Assembly (NCBI GenBank): GCA_021792135.1
Contig: JAJYVF010000020.1
Span: 1 to 64,000, forward strand
DNA from: Acidobacteriota bacterium
GTDB taxonomy: Bacteria; Acidobacteriota; Terriglobia; Terriglobales; Acidobacteriaceae
Direction of reading: 5' to 3'
DNA length: 64,000 nt
Below the pieces are notes generated by a model. It was not told where the DNA came from and made no database searches. It saw only the letters and a list, made by a program, of their open reading frames with translations. The position numbers and the translations under genes were made by a program. Below are positions 9,438-18,421 of the stretch, one piece after another. Every line of letters begins with the position of its first letter. The stretch's first letter is position 1.

Positions 9438-10672
9438 CAGTTCCTGGCGAAGATGTCCGGGCCGAATGCGACTAGTCCTTTCTGCCCGGCATAGCCCAGG
9501 TATTCGTGAATGCCGAAGATCTCCTCGAGGGACTTCAGCAGAGAGTAGTGGTTGTACGGTACATTCGAAACGGTGCCGGGGCGAATGTACCTGGACAAGA
9601 GCAGCGCGCCGGTTCTGTCCCCACCAAAGCTAACTGTCCTGATGGTGATACGGCGGCCATGTGACATGCGCGTCGCCTCCAGAGGATACCTTCTGCCCAG
9701 ATTCGGGCCCTCCTGCTCATTGCAGCACGTGGCTCCATCAACTGTCACCACAATGCTGTTACCGGACCGCTGTATCGTTCCGTTGCCGCCTTCATCGAAG
9801 TTGATGATGACCAAACCATCCTTTTGATAGGCCGGCGAACTGAGGATCAGCGGAATCCATTCCTCCATGAAGACGTTAATGGATTTGAGACCACCAGGCT
9901 GACCGTTGGCGCAGGGCGAATCATGGCCGTCGTCGCACAGGTTCGGAGTGATGTAGCTGAAGTTGGGCGTGGTTGCGATCGAGCGGAGATCGGACTTCAG
10001 CTGGCGCAGGTTCACGACATTCTCTTTACAGGAGGGCGTGTCGATAATGGCGTGAAAGTACATGAAGGGATCATGCCGGGTCGCGTACATGTCCCCCAGC
10101 GGGACGGATGGGCTCGGCGCCTCTGCTTCCTCGGTCAGATCCGGCGTGTTGAGAGCCGGATGCCCGCAGATCGGGGACTCCCGCATAGGGTCATTGCCCA
10201 TGTCTTCCATATAGCCTTTCCAGGTCAGGCCTGCCGCTGTCAACTGGTTGGCCAGCGTCTTCGCCGCTGCCGGGTAGACGCATCCCTGGCCGACAAGCTG
10301 CCCATCGGGAGCCGTTCCGGTCTGGCGAAAGTCAGCATAGATGCTGCAGTCGTCCGAAGTCTGGGGCGTGGACGCCTGCCCGCCCATCATCGCGATGTAG
10401 TTGTCGAGGCTGTTGTGGCCCGTCCCGTAGTATTGCGTCAGCAGCGCTCCTTTCGCCGTCAGCGCCTCCGCGAGATACGGCGCGTCCGAATGAGGTCCAA
10501 ACGTGTCGGAGAAATTCTTGTTTTCAAGCGTGATCACAAAGACATGCCGAATCGGCGGCAAAGATTTCCTGGCCATCGATCCGGCAGACGCCAAAGCCTG
10601 CAGGCCGAAAACCGCGAAGAGCAGCGAGGTGCAGCAGGCACAAAACAGATTGGGCAACAGTCGTCTCGTCAT
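9437..10672 (-). CDS. Exported phosphoesterase (phospholipase C / acid phosphatase family)
   Basis: A 411-residue periplasmic hydrolase of the phosphoesterase family that includes bacterial acid phosphatases and phospholipase C. It has a signal peptide (MTRRLLPNLFCACCTSLLFA), then the family start HVFVITLENKNFSDTFG, a GTGHNSLDNYIAMMGGQ nucleophile-type segment, TWKGYMEDM, and the second metal cluster with VIINFDEGGNG and YNHYSLLKSLEEIFGI. ATG 10672 was preferred over an in-frame TTG just before it; GAGGAA lies upstream. The stop overlaps the peroxidase start, so the two form an operon. Its substrate (phosphomonoester, phosphoinositide or phospholipid) cannot be told from sequence. Confidence 0.8.
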   Translation of the reverse strand: MTRRLLPNLFCACCTSLLFAVFGLQALASAGSMARKSLPPIRHVFVITLENKNFSDTFGPHSDAPYLAEALTAKGALLTQYYGTGHNSLDNYIAMMGGQASTPQTSDDCSIYADFRQTGTAPDGQLVGQGCVYPAAAKTLANQLTAAGLTWKGYMEDMGNDPMRESPICGHPALNTPDLTEEAEAPSPSVPLGDMYATRHDPFMYFHAIIDTPSCKENVVNLRQLKSDLRSIATTPNFSYITPNLCDDGHDSPCANGQPGGLKSINVFMEEWIPLILSSPAYQKDGLVIINFDEGGNGTIQRSGNSIVVTVDGATCCNEQEGPNLGRRYPLEATRMSHGRRITIRTVSFGGDRTGALLLSRYIRPGTVSNVPYNHYSLLKSLEEIFGIHEYLGYAGQKGLVAFGPDIFARN

Positions 10673-10887
10673 CAAATGGAGTTCCTCTGGGAACGCAGTG
10701 AAATTGTAGCGGGTCTCGCATCTGAATTCCGTTAAGCCCCGAAACCTTCTCAGATCAATTTGTCGTAACCTTTCACTGGGATCCTGAAAAGAGCGTTCGC
10801 GACTCGCGTGGAAGCTGCGGCAAAGAGCGGTACCTCATCGGGCAACACGAAATCCGTCCCGGCAAAACACGGAAAGGCAGGCGGCTC

Positions 10888-12612
10888 ATGGCTGGAAAAA
10901 CGTTCAGATCCGCATCCTGGTTCGGAAATCTCACAAAAGAATCCTTCATTCACCGAAGCTGGATGCGCAACCAGGGCTTGCCGGATCACGTCTTCGATGG
11001 CCGCCCCGTCGTCGGAATCTGCAACACCTGGTCGGAGCTGACGCCCTGCAATGCCCACCTGCGCGATCTGGCCGAGCGCGTGAAGCGCGGCATCTGGGAA
11101 GCGGGCGGGCTCCCCCTCGAATTTCCCGTCATGTCGACCGGCGAAAGCAACCTGCGCCCCACCGCGATGCTCTTCCGCAACCTCGTCAGCATGGACGTCG
11201 AAGAGTCAATCCGCGGCAACCCGATCGACGGTGTTGTGCTCATGACCGGCTGCGACAAAACCACGCCGGCTCTGGTGATGGGCGCGGCCAGTTGCGATCT
11301 TCCTGCTCTGGTATTGCCCGGCGGCCCGATGCTCAACGGCCAGTTCCACGGCCGCGAAATCGGTTCCGGGACCGACCTCTGGCAATTCAGCGAGGATGTG
11401 CGCGCCGGCAGGATGACGCAGCAGGCTTTTATGGAGGCGGAATCCTGCATGTCCCGCTCCATCGGTCACTGCAACACAATGGGCACCGCGTCCACCATGG
11501 CCGCCATGATGGAATCCCTGGGCCTCACCCTCCCTCAGGGCAGTTCGATCCCGGCCGCCGATTCCCGCCGCTGGGCGCTCGCGCACATGGCCGGCCGCAC
11601 CATCGTGGAAATGATTCACGCCGACCGCCGCATGTCGCGGATCCTCACCCGCCAGGCCTTTGAGAATGCCATCCGTGTCAACGCCGCCCTGGGTGGATCC
11701 ACCAACGCGGTCATCCACCTTATCGCCATCGCCGGCCGCATCGGCGTTCCCCTCACCCTCCATGATTGGGATCGCCTCGGCCGCGATGTCAGAACCATCG
11801 TCAACCTCAAGCCCTCAGGCGCCTGGCTCATGGAGGATTACTATTACGCCGGCGGCCTGCCCGCCGTCCTGCGGTGCCTCGGCGAACAGAGCCGGCTCCA
11901 CAAAAATGCGCTCACGGTGAACGGAAAGTCCCTCTGGGAAAATTCCCAGGACGCTCCCAACTGGAACCCGGAGGTAATCCGCGCCTGGGATCAGCCCCTG
12001 GCCCACGGCGGCGGCATCGCCGTTTTGCGCGGCAATCTGGCGCCCGACGGCGCAGTGCTCAAGCCATCGGCTGCTTCGGCGCATCTTCTCCGCCATCAGG
12101 GCCGCGCCGTCGTCTTCGAAAACATTGAGCACTACAAGTCCACCATCGAGGATCCGAACCTCGACGTCGACGAGAGCTGCGTTCTGGTCCTGAAGAACTG
12201 CGGTCCCAGGGGGTATCCGGGCATGGCGGAGGTCGGCAACATGGGGCTGCCCAAAAAGCTTCTGCAAAAGGGCGTCACCGACATGGTGCGGATCTCGGAC
12301 GCCCGCATGAGCGGAACGGCTTACGGCACGGTGGTTCTGCATGTCTGCCCCGAAGCGGCCATCGGCGGTCCCTTGGCCCTCGTGCAGGACGGAGACTTCA
12401 TCGATCTGGATGTTGAGCAGCGCAGACTTCACCTCGCAGTATCGACTGAAGAACTCGAGAAGAGGCGCGCAGCATGGATGGCGCCGCGCCTGACTCGCAC
12501 CAGCGGCTATGAGAGCCTGTACGTTCAGCACGTGCTGCAGGCAAATCTCGGTGCGGATTTCGATTTCCTTGTCGGAACAAGGGGATCCGAGGTCCCGCGG
12601 GAATCCCACTGA
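10888..12612 (+). CDS. IlvD/Edd-family dehydratase, probably sugar-acid (arabonate/xylonate type)
   Basis: A 574-residue iron-sulfur dehydratase. The three cluster-ligand cysteines sit in GICNTWSELTPCN, LMTGCDKTTPA and SIGHCNTMGTASTM. Further family marks are NAALGGSTNAVIHL, GYPGMAEVGNMGLPKKLL and ISDARMSGTAYGTVVLHVCPE. The form of the YPGMAEVGNMG segment and the overall length fit pentonate dehydratases better than the branched-chain enzyme IlvD (inference). The start follows GGAAAGGCAGG. The gene stands alone, with a 215-base divergent gap from the phosphoesterase; no sugar transporter or aldolase is adjacent. Confidence 0.8.
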   Translation: MAGKTFRSASWFGNLTKESFIHRSWMRNQGLPDHVFDGRPVVGICNTWSELTPCNAHLRDLAERVKRGIWEAGGLPLEFPVMSTGESNLRPTAMLFRNLVSMDVEESIRGNPIDGVVLMTGCDKTTPALVMGAASCDLPALVLPGGPMLNGQFHGREIGSGTDLWQFSEDVRAGRMTQQAFMEAESCMSRSIGHCNTMGTASTMAAMMESLGLTLPQGSSIPAADSRRWALAHMAGRTIVEMIHADRRMSRILTRQAFENAIRVNAALGGSTNAVIHLIAIAGRIGVPLTLHDWDRLGRDVRTIVNLKPSGAWLMEDYYYAGGLPAVLRCLGEQSRLHKNALTVNGKSLWENSQDAPNWNPEVIRAWDQPLAHGGGIAVLRGNLAPDGAVLKPSAASAHLLRHQGRAVVFENIEHYKSTIEDPNLDVDESCVLVLKNCGPRGYPGMAEVGNMGLPKKLLQKGVTDMVRISDARMSGTAYGTVVLHVCPEAAIGGPLALVQDGDFIDLDVEQRRLHLAVSTEELEKRRAAWMAPRLTRTSGYESLYVQHVLQANLGADFDFLVGTRGSEVPRESH

Positions 12613-12647
12613 CAGCTTCCACGCAAGGTCCCGCGAACCTCTGCCCC

Positions 12648-12677
12648 TTGACACCGCGATGGTAGAGTGTCTACTAT
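12648..12677 (+). promoter_or_regulatory. Sigma70-type promoter of the padR-permease operon
   Basis: TTGACA at 12648-12653 is a perfect -35 box. TACTAT at 12672-12677 is a good -10 box with an 18-base spacer. The padR start codon is 28 bases downstream. Confidence 0.8.
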
Positions 12678-12678
12678 C
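12658..12678. promoter_or_regulatory. PadR operator overlapping the -10 box
   Basis: GATGGTAGA-GTG-TCTACTATC has nine-base arms with eight matching pairs, centred between the -35 box and the end of the -10 box. Its position implies autorepression by PadR. The core GGTAGA-N3-TCTAC recurs at the cytochrome gene near 25410-25428. Confidence 0.7.
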
Positions 12679-12705
12679 CTTGCCATCGAGGGTCGATTGT
12701 CTTCC

Positions 12706-13062
12706 ATGGCCAAACAGACACTGCCGCGCGCCAACCTTCTTCAGGGCACGCTGGATATGCTCATCCTCCGCACGCTGCTCTATGGCCCTGCGCACGGCCA
12801 CCAGATCGGCAAGCACATTCAGCGCACCACCAATGACTTCCTCCAGATGCAGCACGGATCCCTGTATCCCGCGCTTCACCGGCTGGAGCGCAGAGGCTGG
12901 GTCTCCTCCAGATGGGAGACGGCCCCCGACCGCAACCGGGAATTCAAGTATTACCGCCTGACGGAGAAGGGAAGAAAGCAGCTCACCGTCGAAGAGTCGC
13001 AGTGGAAGCAGATGGCTGAGGCGGTCGCCCGTGTGATGTGGCCCGCCGCCGAGGAGAGCTGA
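12706..13062 (+). CDS. PadR-family transcriptional regulator
   Basis: A 118-residue winged-helix repressor of the short PadR type: LLQGTLDMLILRTL, then the HGHQIGKHIQRTTNDFLQMQHGSLYPALHRLERRGW DNA-binding module (about residues 22-66), the wing with REFKYYRLTEKGR and a short C-terminal dimerisation helix. ATG 12706 was chosen because the family begins there; an upstream in-frame ATG at 12667 lies inside the operator. The stop is one base before the start of the first permease, so it is the first gene of the operon. This placement before duplicated permeases is characteristic of Acidobacteriota. The ligand is unknown; the inverted repeat over its own promoter implies autoregulation. Confidence 0.9.
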   Translation: MAKQTLPRANLLQGTLDMLILRTLLYGPAHGHQIGKHIQRTTNDFLQMQHGSLYPALHRLERRGWVSSRWETAPDRNREFKYYRLTEKGRKQLTVEESQWKQMAEAVARVMWPAAEES

Positions 13063-13063
13063 A

Positions 13064-15703
13064 ATGCGCTGGTGGCAATTCAAACGGCGCGATGCGGACC
13101 TCGAGCGTGAGCTGCGCGCCGATCTGGAACTTGAAGAGGAAGAGCAGCGGGAGCGCGGCCTCTCTGCGGAAGATGCTTCCCTGGCCGCGCGGCGAGCTTT
13201 AGGCAACGCCGCCCTCATCAGGGAGCGCACCCACGAAGCATGGGGCTGGGCGCCCTTCGAGCATCTCTGGCAGGACCTTCGCTGTGGCGTTCGTCAGTTC
13301 ATGCGCAACCCTGGCTTCGCCGCTGTGGCCGTACTCACCCTGGCTCTCGGCATCGGCGTCAATACGACGATCTTCAGCGCTGTCAGCGCAGTCCTCCTGC
13401 GCAAGCCGCCGGTGCAGGACCCCGATACCCTGTGCGCAGTTTCCTCCAGGGATATTCTCGAGAGCTACGACCTGGCTCGCGCCTCCGCTCCTGATTTCCA
13501 GTCCTGGCAAGAGCAGAACGACGTCTTCCGGCAGATGTCCGCGGCTGAGACGGGCCGTTCTTTCACTCTCACCGGAAAGTTTCTGCCTGAATCGGTGCAG
13601 GGAGACCGCGTCACCCCCGGCTTTTTCTCCGTGATTGGTGTCATGCCCGTTCTCGGCCGCCCTTTTCTGCCCTCCGAGAACCAGCCCGGGCGCAATCGTG
13701 AAGTGATCCTCAGCGCCTCTCTCTGGCGCGAGCATTTTCAGAGCGCTCCGGACGCGATCGGGCGGAATCTCAACATCGATGGCGAGCCCTACAGAATCGT
13801 CGGCGTCATGCCGCCCTTTGCCGGAGTCGTTCCCTCGGCTGCTCCGCAATTATGGACGCCGCTGGTCTTCACCCCTGACGACCTGAGCCCTTCGGCGCGC
13901 GGCAACCACTTCATCGACCTGGTCCTCGGCCGCGTGAAGCCCGGGATCACCGTCCAGCAGGCGCAGGCGGAAATGGATTCCATCGCCAGCCAGCTGGCAC
14001 AACGCTACCCCGCGACCAACAGGAACTGGGGCATAACGGTCCTGACTCTTCAGGAGCACAACATCCGCTTTGAGGATACGCGCAACGCCGTGCTGCTGCT
14101 GATGACCGCCGTAGGCCTGGTCTTGCTGATTGCCTGTGCGAACGTAGCGGGACTGCTGCTGACGCGAGGAGCTTGCCGCAGCCACGAATTCGCCGTGCGC
14201 TCGGCGCTGGGCGCCAGCCGGGGGCGGCTGATGCGCCAGATGCTCACAGAAAGCCTGCTCATCGGCACATCCAGCGGCCTGGCAGGTGTGCTGATTGCCC
14301 TTGCCGGCATTCGCCTCCTCCGCGCGGGCTTCGACTTCAACGAACTCGGGAAGCGAATGGGCGCCGGCTTCCGCATCGATGTGCCAACGCTCCTGTTCAT
14401 GCTGGCCGCTACCTTCCTCACGACGATCCTCTTCTCACTCCTGCCTGCCCTTCGCTCGTCGAATGCGCCTCCCCGCGGCGCTCTCAGCCAGACGGGCCGC
14501 ACCGTCTCCGCGGGCAAAGGCTCCAGCCGCCTCCGCAGGCTCCTTGTCGCCGCTGAAGTTGCTATGGCCGTGATTCTGCTGACAGCCGCGGGCGTCCTCA
14601 TGCGTGAAGTCCTGCGCGAGATCAACGAGCCGAATGGCTTCAATCCCCATCATCTCCTGATCGCCAATCTGGATGTGAGCGGCGCGCGCTACAAGAAACC
14701 AGACACAAGGATAGCCCTGTACCGGCAGGTGGTCGAGAAAATCCAAAAGCTGCCCGAAGTCGAAAGCGCCGATCTCGATTCCTGTGTTCCCATGGGATGC
14801 GATTACGGCCTCTCGTTTCAGATTGTCGGCCGCCCGCCCCAGTCTCCATCGGAGCGCCCGACATCCGATTTCGATGTTGTGGGGCCTGACTACTTTCGCA
14901 CCCTGCAAATTCCCCTGTTGCAGGGACGCGGGTTTTCCGACAGCGACGACGCCCATGCGCCCGTCGTGGCCGTCGTCAATCGGGAATTCGTGCAGCGCTT
15001 CTTTCCGCATGAAAAGGTCATCGGGAGGCAAATTGAGGCAGGAGACGGAACCCAGAAACGAGCACGGATTGTCGGCATAGTCTCAAGTGTCAACAATTAC
15101 CCCGGACAGCTTCATCCCCATCCGCGGATCTACGAATCGTATTTCCAGATTCCCGTGAACGCCTTTTCGGCGATGGGCTTAGTAGTGCGCTCCCGTGTTC
15201 CGGCCGCCCAATTGACTCCCATGCTCCGTCACGCTGTGTGGTCTGTCGATAAAGCTCAGCCCGTCGGCGTTCGCACCATGGAGGATCTGGTCAACGACAA
15301 TGTCGGCGGCGACAAGCTGATGGTCGGCCTGATGGGCCTTTTCGCCGGTCTTGCGGTGGGCTTGTCCGCACTGGGTATCTATGGCGTGATCGCATATTCC
15401 GTCGCACAGCGAACCCGCGAAATTGGAATCCGGGTCGCACTCGGCGCGAAAAGGCAGGATTTGCTCAGGCTGATCCTTCGGGAAGGTGGCATCCTGATCG
15501 GGATTGGGTGCACATTGGGTGCTCTTGCCGCGCTGCTGCTGCCGCGCATCATCCGGGGATTGCTCAATGGGGTTGCGCCGCAGGGTCCGCTTGCAGTCTT
15601 TGCCGCCGCGGTGATGGTCTGTCTCATTGCTTTTCTTGCTACCTGTATTCCTGCATACCGCGCCATGAAGATCGATTTCGTCGGAGCCCTCCGGGCTGAA
15701 TAG
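13064..15703 (+). CDS. Orphan ABC permease, first of a duplicated pair (ADOP type)
   Basis: An 879-residue MacB/FtsX-type permease without an ATPase domain. An acidic leader (about 1-65, ADLERELRADLELEEEE) precedes the first membrane helix (NPGFAAVAVLTLALGIGVNTTIF). A MacB periplasmic core follows (about 110-330), then an FtsX module with three helices (about 340-470), a second periplasmic core (about 500-720) and the final FtsX module ending ATCIPAYRAMKIDFVGALRAE. This doubled layout without a neighbouring ATPase is the acidobacterial duplicated orphan permease family. Such proteins probably act mechanically or in export with an ATPase encoded elsewhere (inference). Its first codons share a 73-base identical block with the next gene. 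Confidence 0.85.
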   Translation: MRWWQFKRRDADLERELRADLELEEEEQRERGLSAEDASLAARRALGNAALIRERTHEAWGWAPFEHLWQDLRCGVRQFMRNPGFAAVAVLTLALGIGVNTTIFSAVSAVLLRKPPVQDPDTLCAVSSRDILESYDLARASAPDFQSWQEQNDVFRQMSAAETGRSFTLTGKFLPESVQGDRVTPGFFSVIGVMPVLGRPFLPSENQPGRNREVILSASLWREHFQSAPDAIGRNLNIDGEPYRIVGVMPPFAGVVPSAAPQLWTPLVFTPDDLSPSARGNHFIDLVLGRVKPGITVQQAQAEMDSIASQLAQRYPATNRNWGITVLTLQEHNIRFEDTRNAVLLLMTAVGLVLLIACANVAGLLLTRGACRSHEFAVRSALGASRGRLMRQMLTESLLIGTSSGLAGVLIALAGIRLLRAGFDFNELGKRMGAGFRIDVPTLLFMLAATFLTTILFSLLPALRSSNAPPRGALSQTGRTVSAGKGSSRLRRLLVAAEVAMAVILLTAAGVLMREVLREINEPNGFNPHHLLIANLDVSGARYKKPDTRIALYRQVVEKIQKLPEVESADLDSCVPMGCDYGLSFQIVGRPPQSPSERPTSDFDVVGPDYFRTLQIPLLQGRGFSDSDDAHAPVVAVVNREFVQRFFPHEKVIGRQIEAGDGTQKRARIVGIVSSVNNYPGQLHPHPRIYESYFQIPVNAFSAMGLVVRSRVPAAQLTPMLRHAVWSVDKAQPVGVRTMEDLVNDNVGGDKLMVGLMGLFAGLAVGLSALGIYGVIAYSVAQRTREIGIRVALGAKRQDLLRLILREGGILIGIGCTLGALAALLLPRIIRGLLNGVAPQGPLAVFAAAVMVCLIAFLATCIPAYRAMKIDFVGALRAE
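13086..13158 (+). repeat. 73-base direct repeat, copy 1
   Basis: Identical base for base to 15759-15831. It covers codons of the acidic leader (RRDADLERELRADLELEEEE and a few more residues) in both permeases. Identity includes every third codon position. Confidence 0.9.
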
Positions 15704-15736
15704 CGCGGCTGCAACGGGCTGCAACGAGGACACACT

Positions 15737-18361
15737 ATGAAATGGTGGCCGGTTGGAAGGCGCGATGCGGACCTCGAGCGTGAGCTGCGCGCCGATCTGG
15801 AACTTGAAGAGGAAGAGCAGCGGGAGCGCGGGCTGCCCCCGGAGGACGCCCGCTGCGCCGCCTTGCGTGCCTTCGGCAACCCCACTCTGATTCGCGAGCA
15901 GACCCGCGTCGTCTGGTCGTGGAACAGGACCGAGTCCGTGGTGCGCAATCTGCGCTACAGTTTCCGCACGCTGCGCCGTACGCCCGGTTTCACGGCTATC
16001 GCGGTGCTTGTGATGGCGCTGGGCATTGGAGCCAGCGTCGCTCTCTTTACCGTAGTGCGCAGCGTCCTGCTCAACCCGCTGCCTTTCCCGCACCCCAATC
16101 GGCTCATCGCTCTGTATGGAAAATCGGATACCGGCAAGGGCAACATTGCGGCCGCGGGCGATTTCTACGACTGGCAAAGCGAGTCTCGCGGCTTTGAGCA
16201 AATGGCGATCTGGCGATGGTCCGGTTACAACATGGCCGGCGACCACAATGAGCTGCCGGAATTCCTGCAGGCCGTCACTTGCTCATGGAACCTGTTTTCA
16301 ACCCTCGGCGTGCAGCCTGCTCTGGGCAGGTCCTTCATGCCCGCGGATGATACCGACGCCGCCAGCCCCACGGTGATCCTCTCATGGAACTTCTTCAAAC
16401 GCCGATTCCATTCGGATCCCTCCGTAATCGGAGGAACCATCCGCCTCAATGCCGAGCCTTATACGGTGGTGGGCGTGCTCCCGCAGTGGTTCACGTATCC
16501 CGATCCGAAGATCCAGTTGTGGGTTCCATACCACATCGGAATTCCAGCCATCATCCTGCGCAGCCATTACAGCCATACCAGCCATGTGATTGCGCGCCTC
16601 AGGCACGGAGTTTCACTCAGCCGCGCCACCCAGGAAATCAGCACGATCCAGCACGGGATCTTTACCCGCTTCGGCGGTGTTGGCCCGGTGGCCTCCGCAG
16701 TCGTTGCGCTTCCGCTCATCGACGATATCGCAGGCGACCTCAGGACCCCTCTCTCGATCCTGATGGGGGCCGTCGTATGCCTTCTGTTCATCGCCTGCCT
16801 GAACCTGTCGAATTTGCTGGTTGCTCGCGCCGCCGCCCGGCGCAGGGAAATGGTGGTGCGCTCGGCCCTGGGGGGCAGCCGGATGCGCCTGATCGGCCTG
16901 CAGATTACCGAGAGTCTGCTTCTCTGCCTTGCGGGCGGTACGCTCGGTGTCGTTCTTGCTGGTCCGGCTGTCCGTTGGCTGACCATGCAGTGGCTCAACC
17001 TGCCGCGGGCCGACGCAATTCATTTCGACTGGACCGTTATGGCCTTTGCCGCCGGCATCACCTTCCTTGCAGGAATCCTTTCCGGGATGCTGCCGGCGGT
17101 GATATTCTCCGGGGCCGGGATTTCCCCAGCCCTGCAGCAGAGCGCGCGAACGCTCAGTGGATCCTCCGCAAAAGCATCCCTGCGCCAAGGCCTCCTGGTC
17201 GTCGAACTCGCACTTACGGGGGTGCTCCTGGTTTGCGCGGGCCTCCTCTTCAGAAGCTTCCTTAAGCTCGGCTCCGTGGCTCCTGGCTGTGCCACGCGCG
17301 ATGTCCTTACCGTGCGGTACTTTCTGCGCGGAGCCAGATACTCCAATCCGGTGCAGATTCTCTCGTTCCAGAGTGAGCTGCTTGAAAAGGTGCGGCATCT
17401 GCCCGGCGTATCTGCCGCTGGGCTCACCAACGTGGTTCCCGGCGACGGCCTCTATGGAGAGACAACCTTCTCCATTCCGGAGCACCCGCCGCTGCCGCCG
17501 GACGAGCATGACTCTGCTCTCTTCCGCACGGCTGATCCAGGATACTTCCAGGCTCTGCAGATTCCGCTGATCGAGGGCCGCTTCTTCACAACGAGCGAGC
17601 GGCTCGGCAACAGCAACTTCGTGATCGTCAATCGGAGACTGGCGCGCAAGTTCTTTCCCAACGAGGACCCGGTCGGCAAACATCTTGCCGTGAGCTGGCG
17701 CAGCCCGGCGCCGGAGCGCTTTGAGATCGTCGGCGTCGTCGGGAACACGCGTTATCTCATCAATAAACCCCTACGCAGCATGATCTGGTTCCCGATTCTC
17801 TCCGGAATTCCAGGTGTTACCTCGGACACAGCCCTGGTAGTTCGAGCCGCAGCCGACCCGGAAGCGCTTGCGACTCCGATTCAGAAAGTGATCGCCTCCA
17901 TCGATCCCCTCCTTCCTGTCTCGAACATCCTTACGATGCGGCAGGTTCTCGGCAAATCCACGGCCGACTCGGGCTTTGCGGCAACTTTGCTCGGTGCGTT
18001 CGCCACCCTCTCTCTGCTCCTGGCCGCAGTTGGACTGTTCGGAGTGCTTTCATATCTGGTGGCGCAGCGCACCGGCGAGATCGGTGTCCGCATGGCTCTC
18101 GGAGCACAGCGCGAGAACGTGCTTCGCCTCATCCTTATGGACGGTCTGCGGCCTGCCCTCTCAGGACTGCTTCTCGGTCTTGCGGCCAGCGCAGGGGTTA
18201 CCCGCGGGATCCGGTCCATGCTCTTCGGAATCCGACCGCTCGATCCGGTGGTCTTTGCGGTGGTAGCTGCTACCCTGCTGACGGTGTCGGCGCTGGCGTG
18301 CCTGGCTCCGGCGTGGCGCGCATCGCGGATCGATCCACTGCGCGCATTGCGAACGGAATAG
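15737..18361 (+). CDS. Orphan ABC permease, second of the pair (ADOP type)
   Basis: An 874-residue homologue of the preceding permease in the same order: acidic leader, helix (TPGFTAIAVLVMALGIGASVALF), MacB-type periplasmic core, FtsX module, second core, and FtsX module ending LACLAPAWRASRIDPLRALRTE. Outside the leader the two proteins are clearly diverged, so this is an old duplication. It starts 33 bases after the first permease and is probably in the padR operon. The FtsX loop motif RRREMVVRSALGGSRMRL is intact. Function is as unknown as for its partner; both may form a heteromeric envelope complex. Confidence 0.85.
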   Translation: MKWWPVGRRDADLERELRADLELEEEEQRERGLPPEDARCAALRAFGNPTLIREQTRVVWSWNRTESVVRNLRYSFRTLRRTPGFTAIAVLVMALGIGASVALFTVVRSVLLNPLPFPHPNRLIALYGKSDTGKGNIAAAGDFYDWQSESRGFEQMAIWRWSGYNMAGDHNELPEFLQAVTCSWNLFSTLGVQPALGRSFMPADDTDAASPTVILSWNFFKRRFHSDPSVIGGTIRLNAEPYTVVGVLPQWFTYPDPKIQLWVPYHIGIPAIILRSHYSHTSHVIARLRHGVSLSRATQEISTIQHGIFTRFGGVGPVASAVVALPLIDDIAGDLRTPLSILMGAVVCLLFIACLNLSNLLVARAAARRREMVVRSALGGSRMRLIGLQITESLLLCLAGGTLGVVLAGPAVRWLTMQWLNLPRADAIHFDWTVMAFAAGITFLAGILSGMLPAVIFSGAGISPALQQSARTLSGSSAKASLRQGLLVVELALTGVLLVCAGLLFRSFLKLGSVAPGCATRDVLTVRYFLRGARYSNPVQILSFQSELLEKVRHLPGVSAAGLTNVVPGDGLYGETTFSIPEHPPLPPDEHDSALFRTADPGYFQALQIPLIEGRFFTTSERLGNSNFVIVNRRLARKFFPNEDPVGKHLAVSWRSPAPERFEIVGVVGNTRYLINKPLRSMIWFPILSGIPGVTSDTALVVRAAADPEALATPIQKVIASIDPLLPVSNILTMRQVLGKSTADSGFAATLLGAFATLSLLLAAVGLFGVLSYLVAQRTGEIGVRMALGAQRENVLRLILMDGLRPALSGLLLGLAASAGVTRGIRSMLFGIRPLDPVVFAVVAATLLTVSALACLAPAWRASRIDPLRALRTE
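15759..15831 (+). repeat. 73-base direct repeat, copy 2
   Basis: Exact copy of 13086-13158, 2,673 bases downstream. The sequence on both sides diverges at once, which points to recombination or gene conversion of this short segment. Confidence 0.9.
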
Positions 18362-18421
18362 ATCCGGCCCCGGCCAGTTCCCGGTCGTGGCGCCAGTTGG
18401 GTAGTATGTTACGGCTGAACG

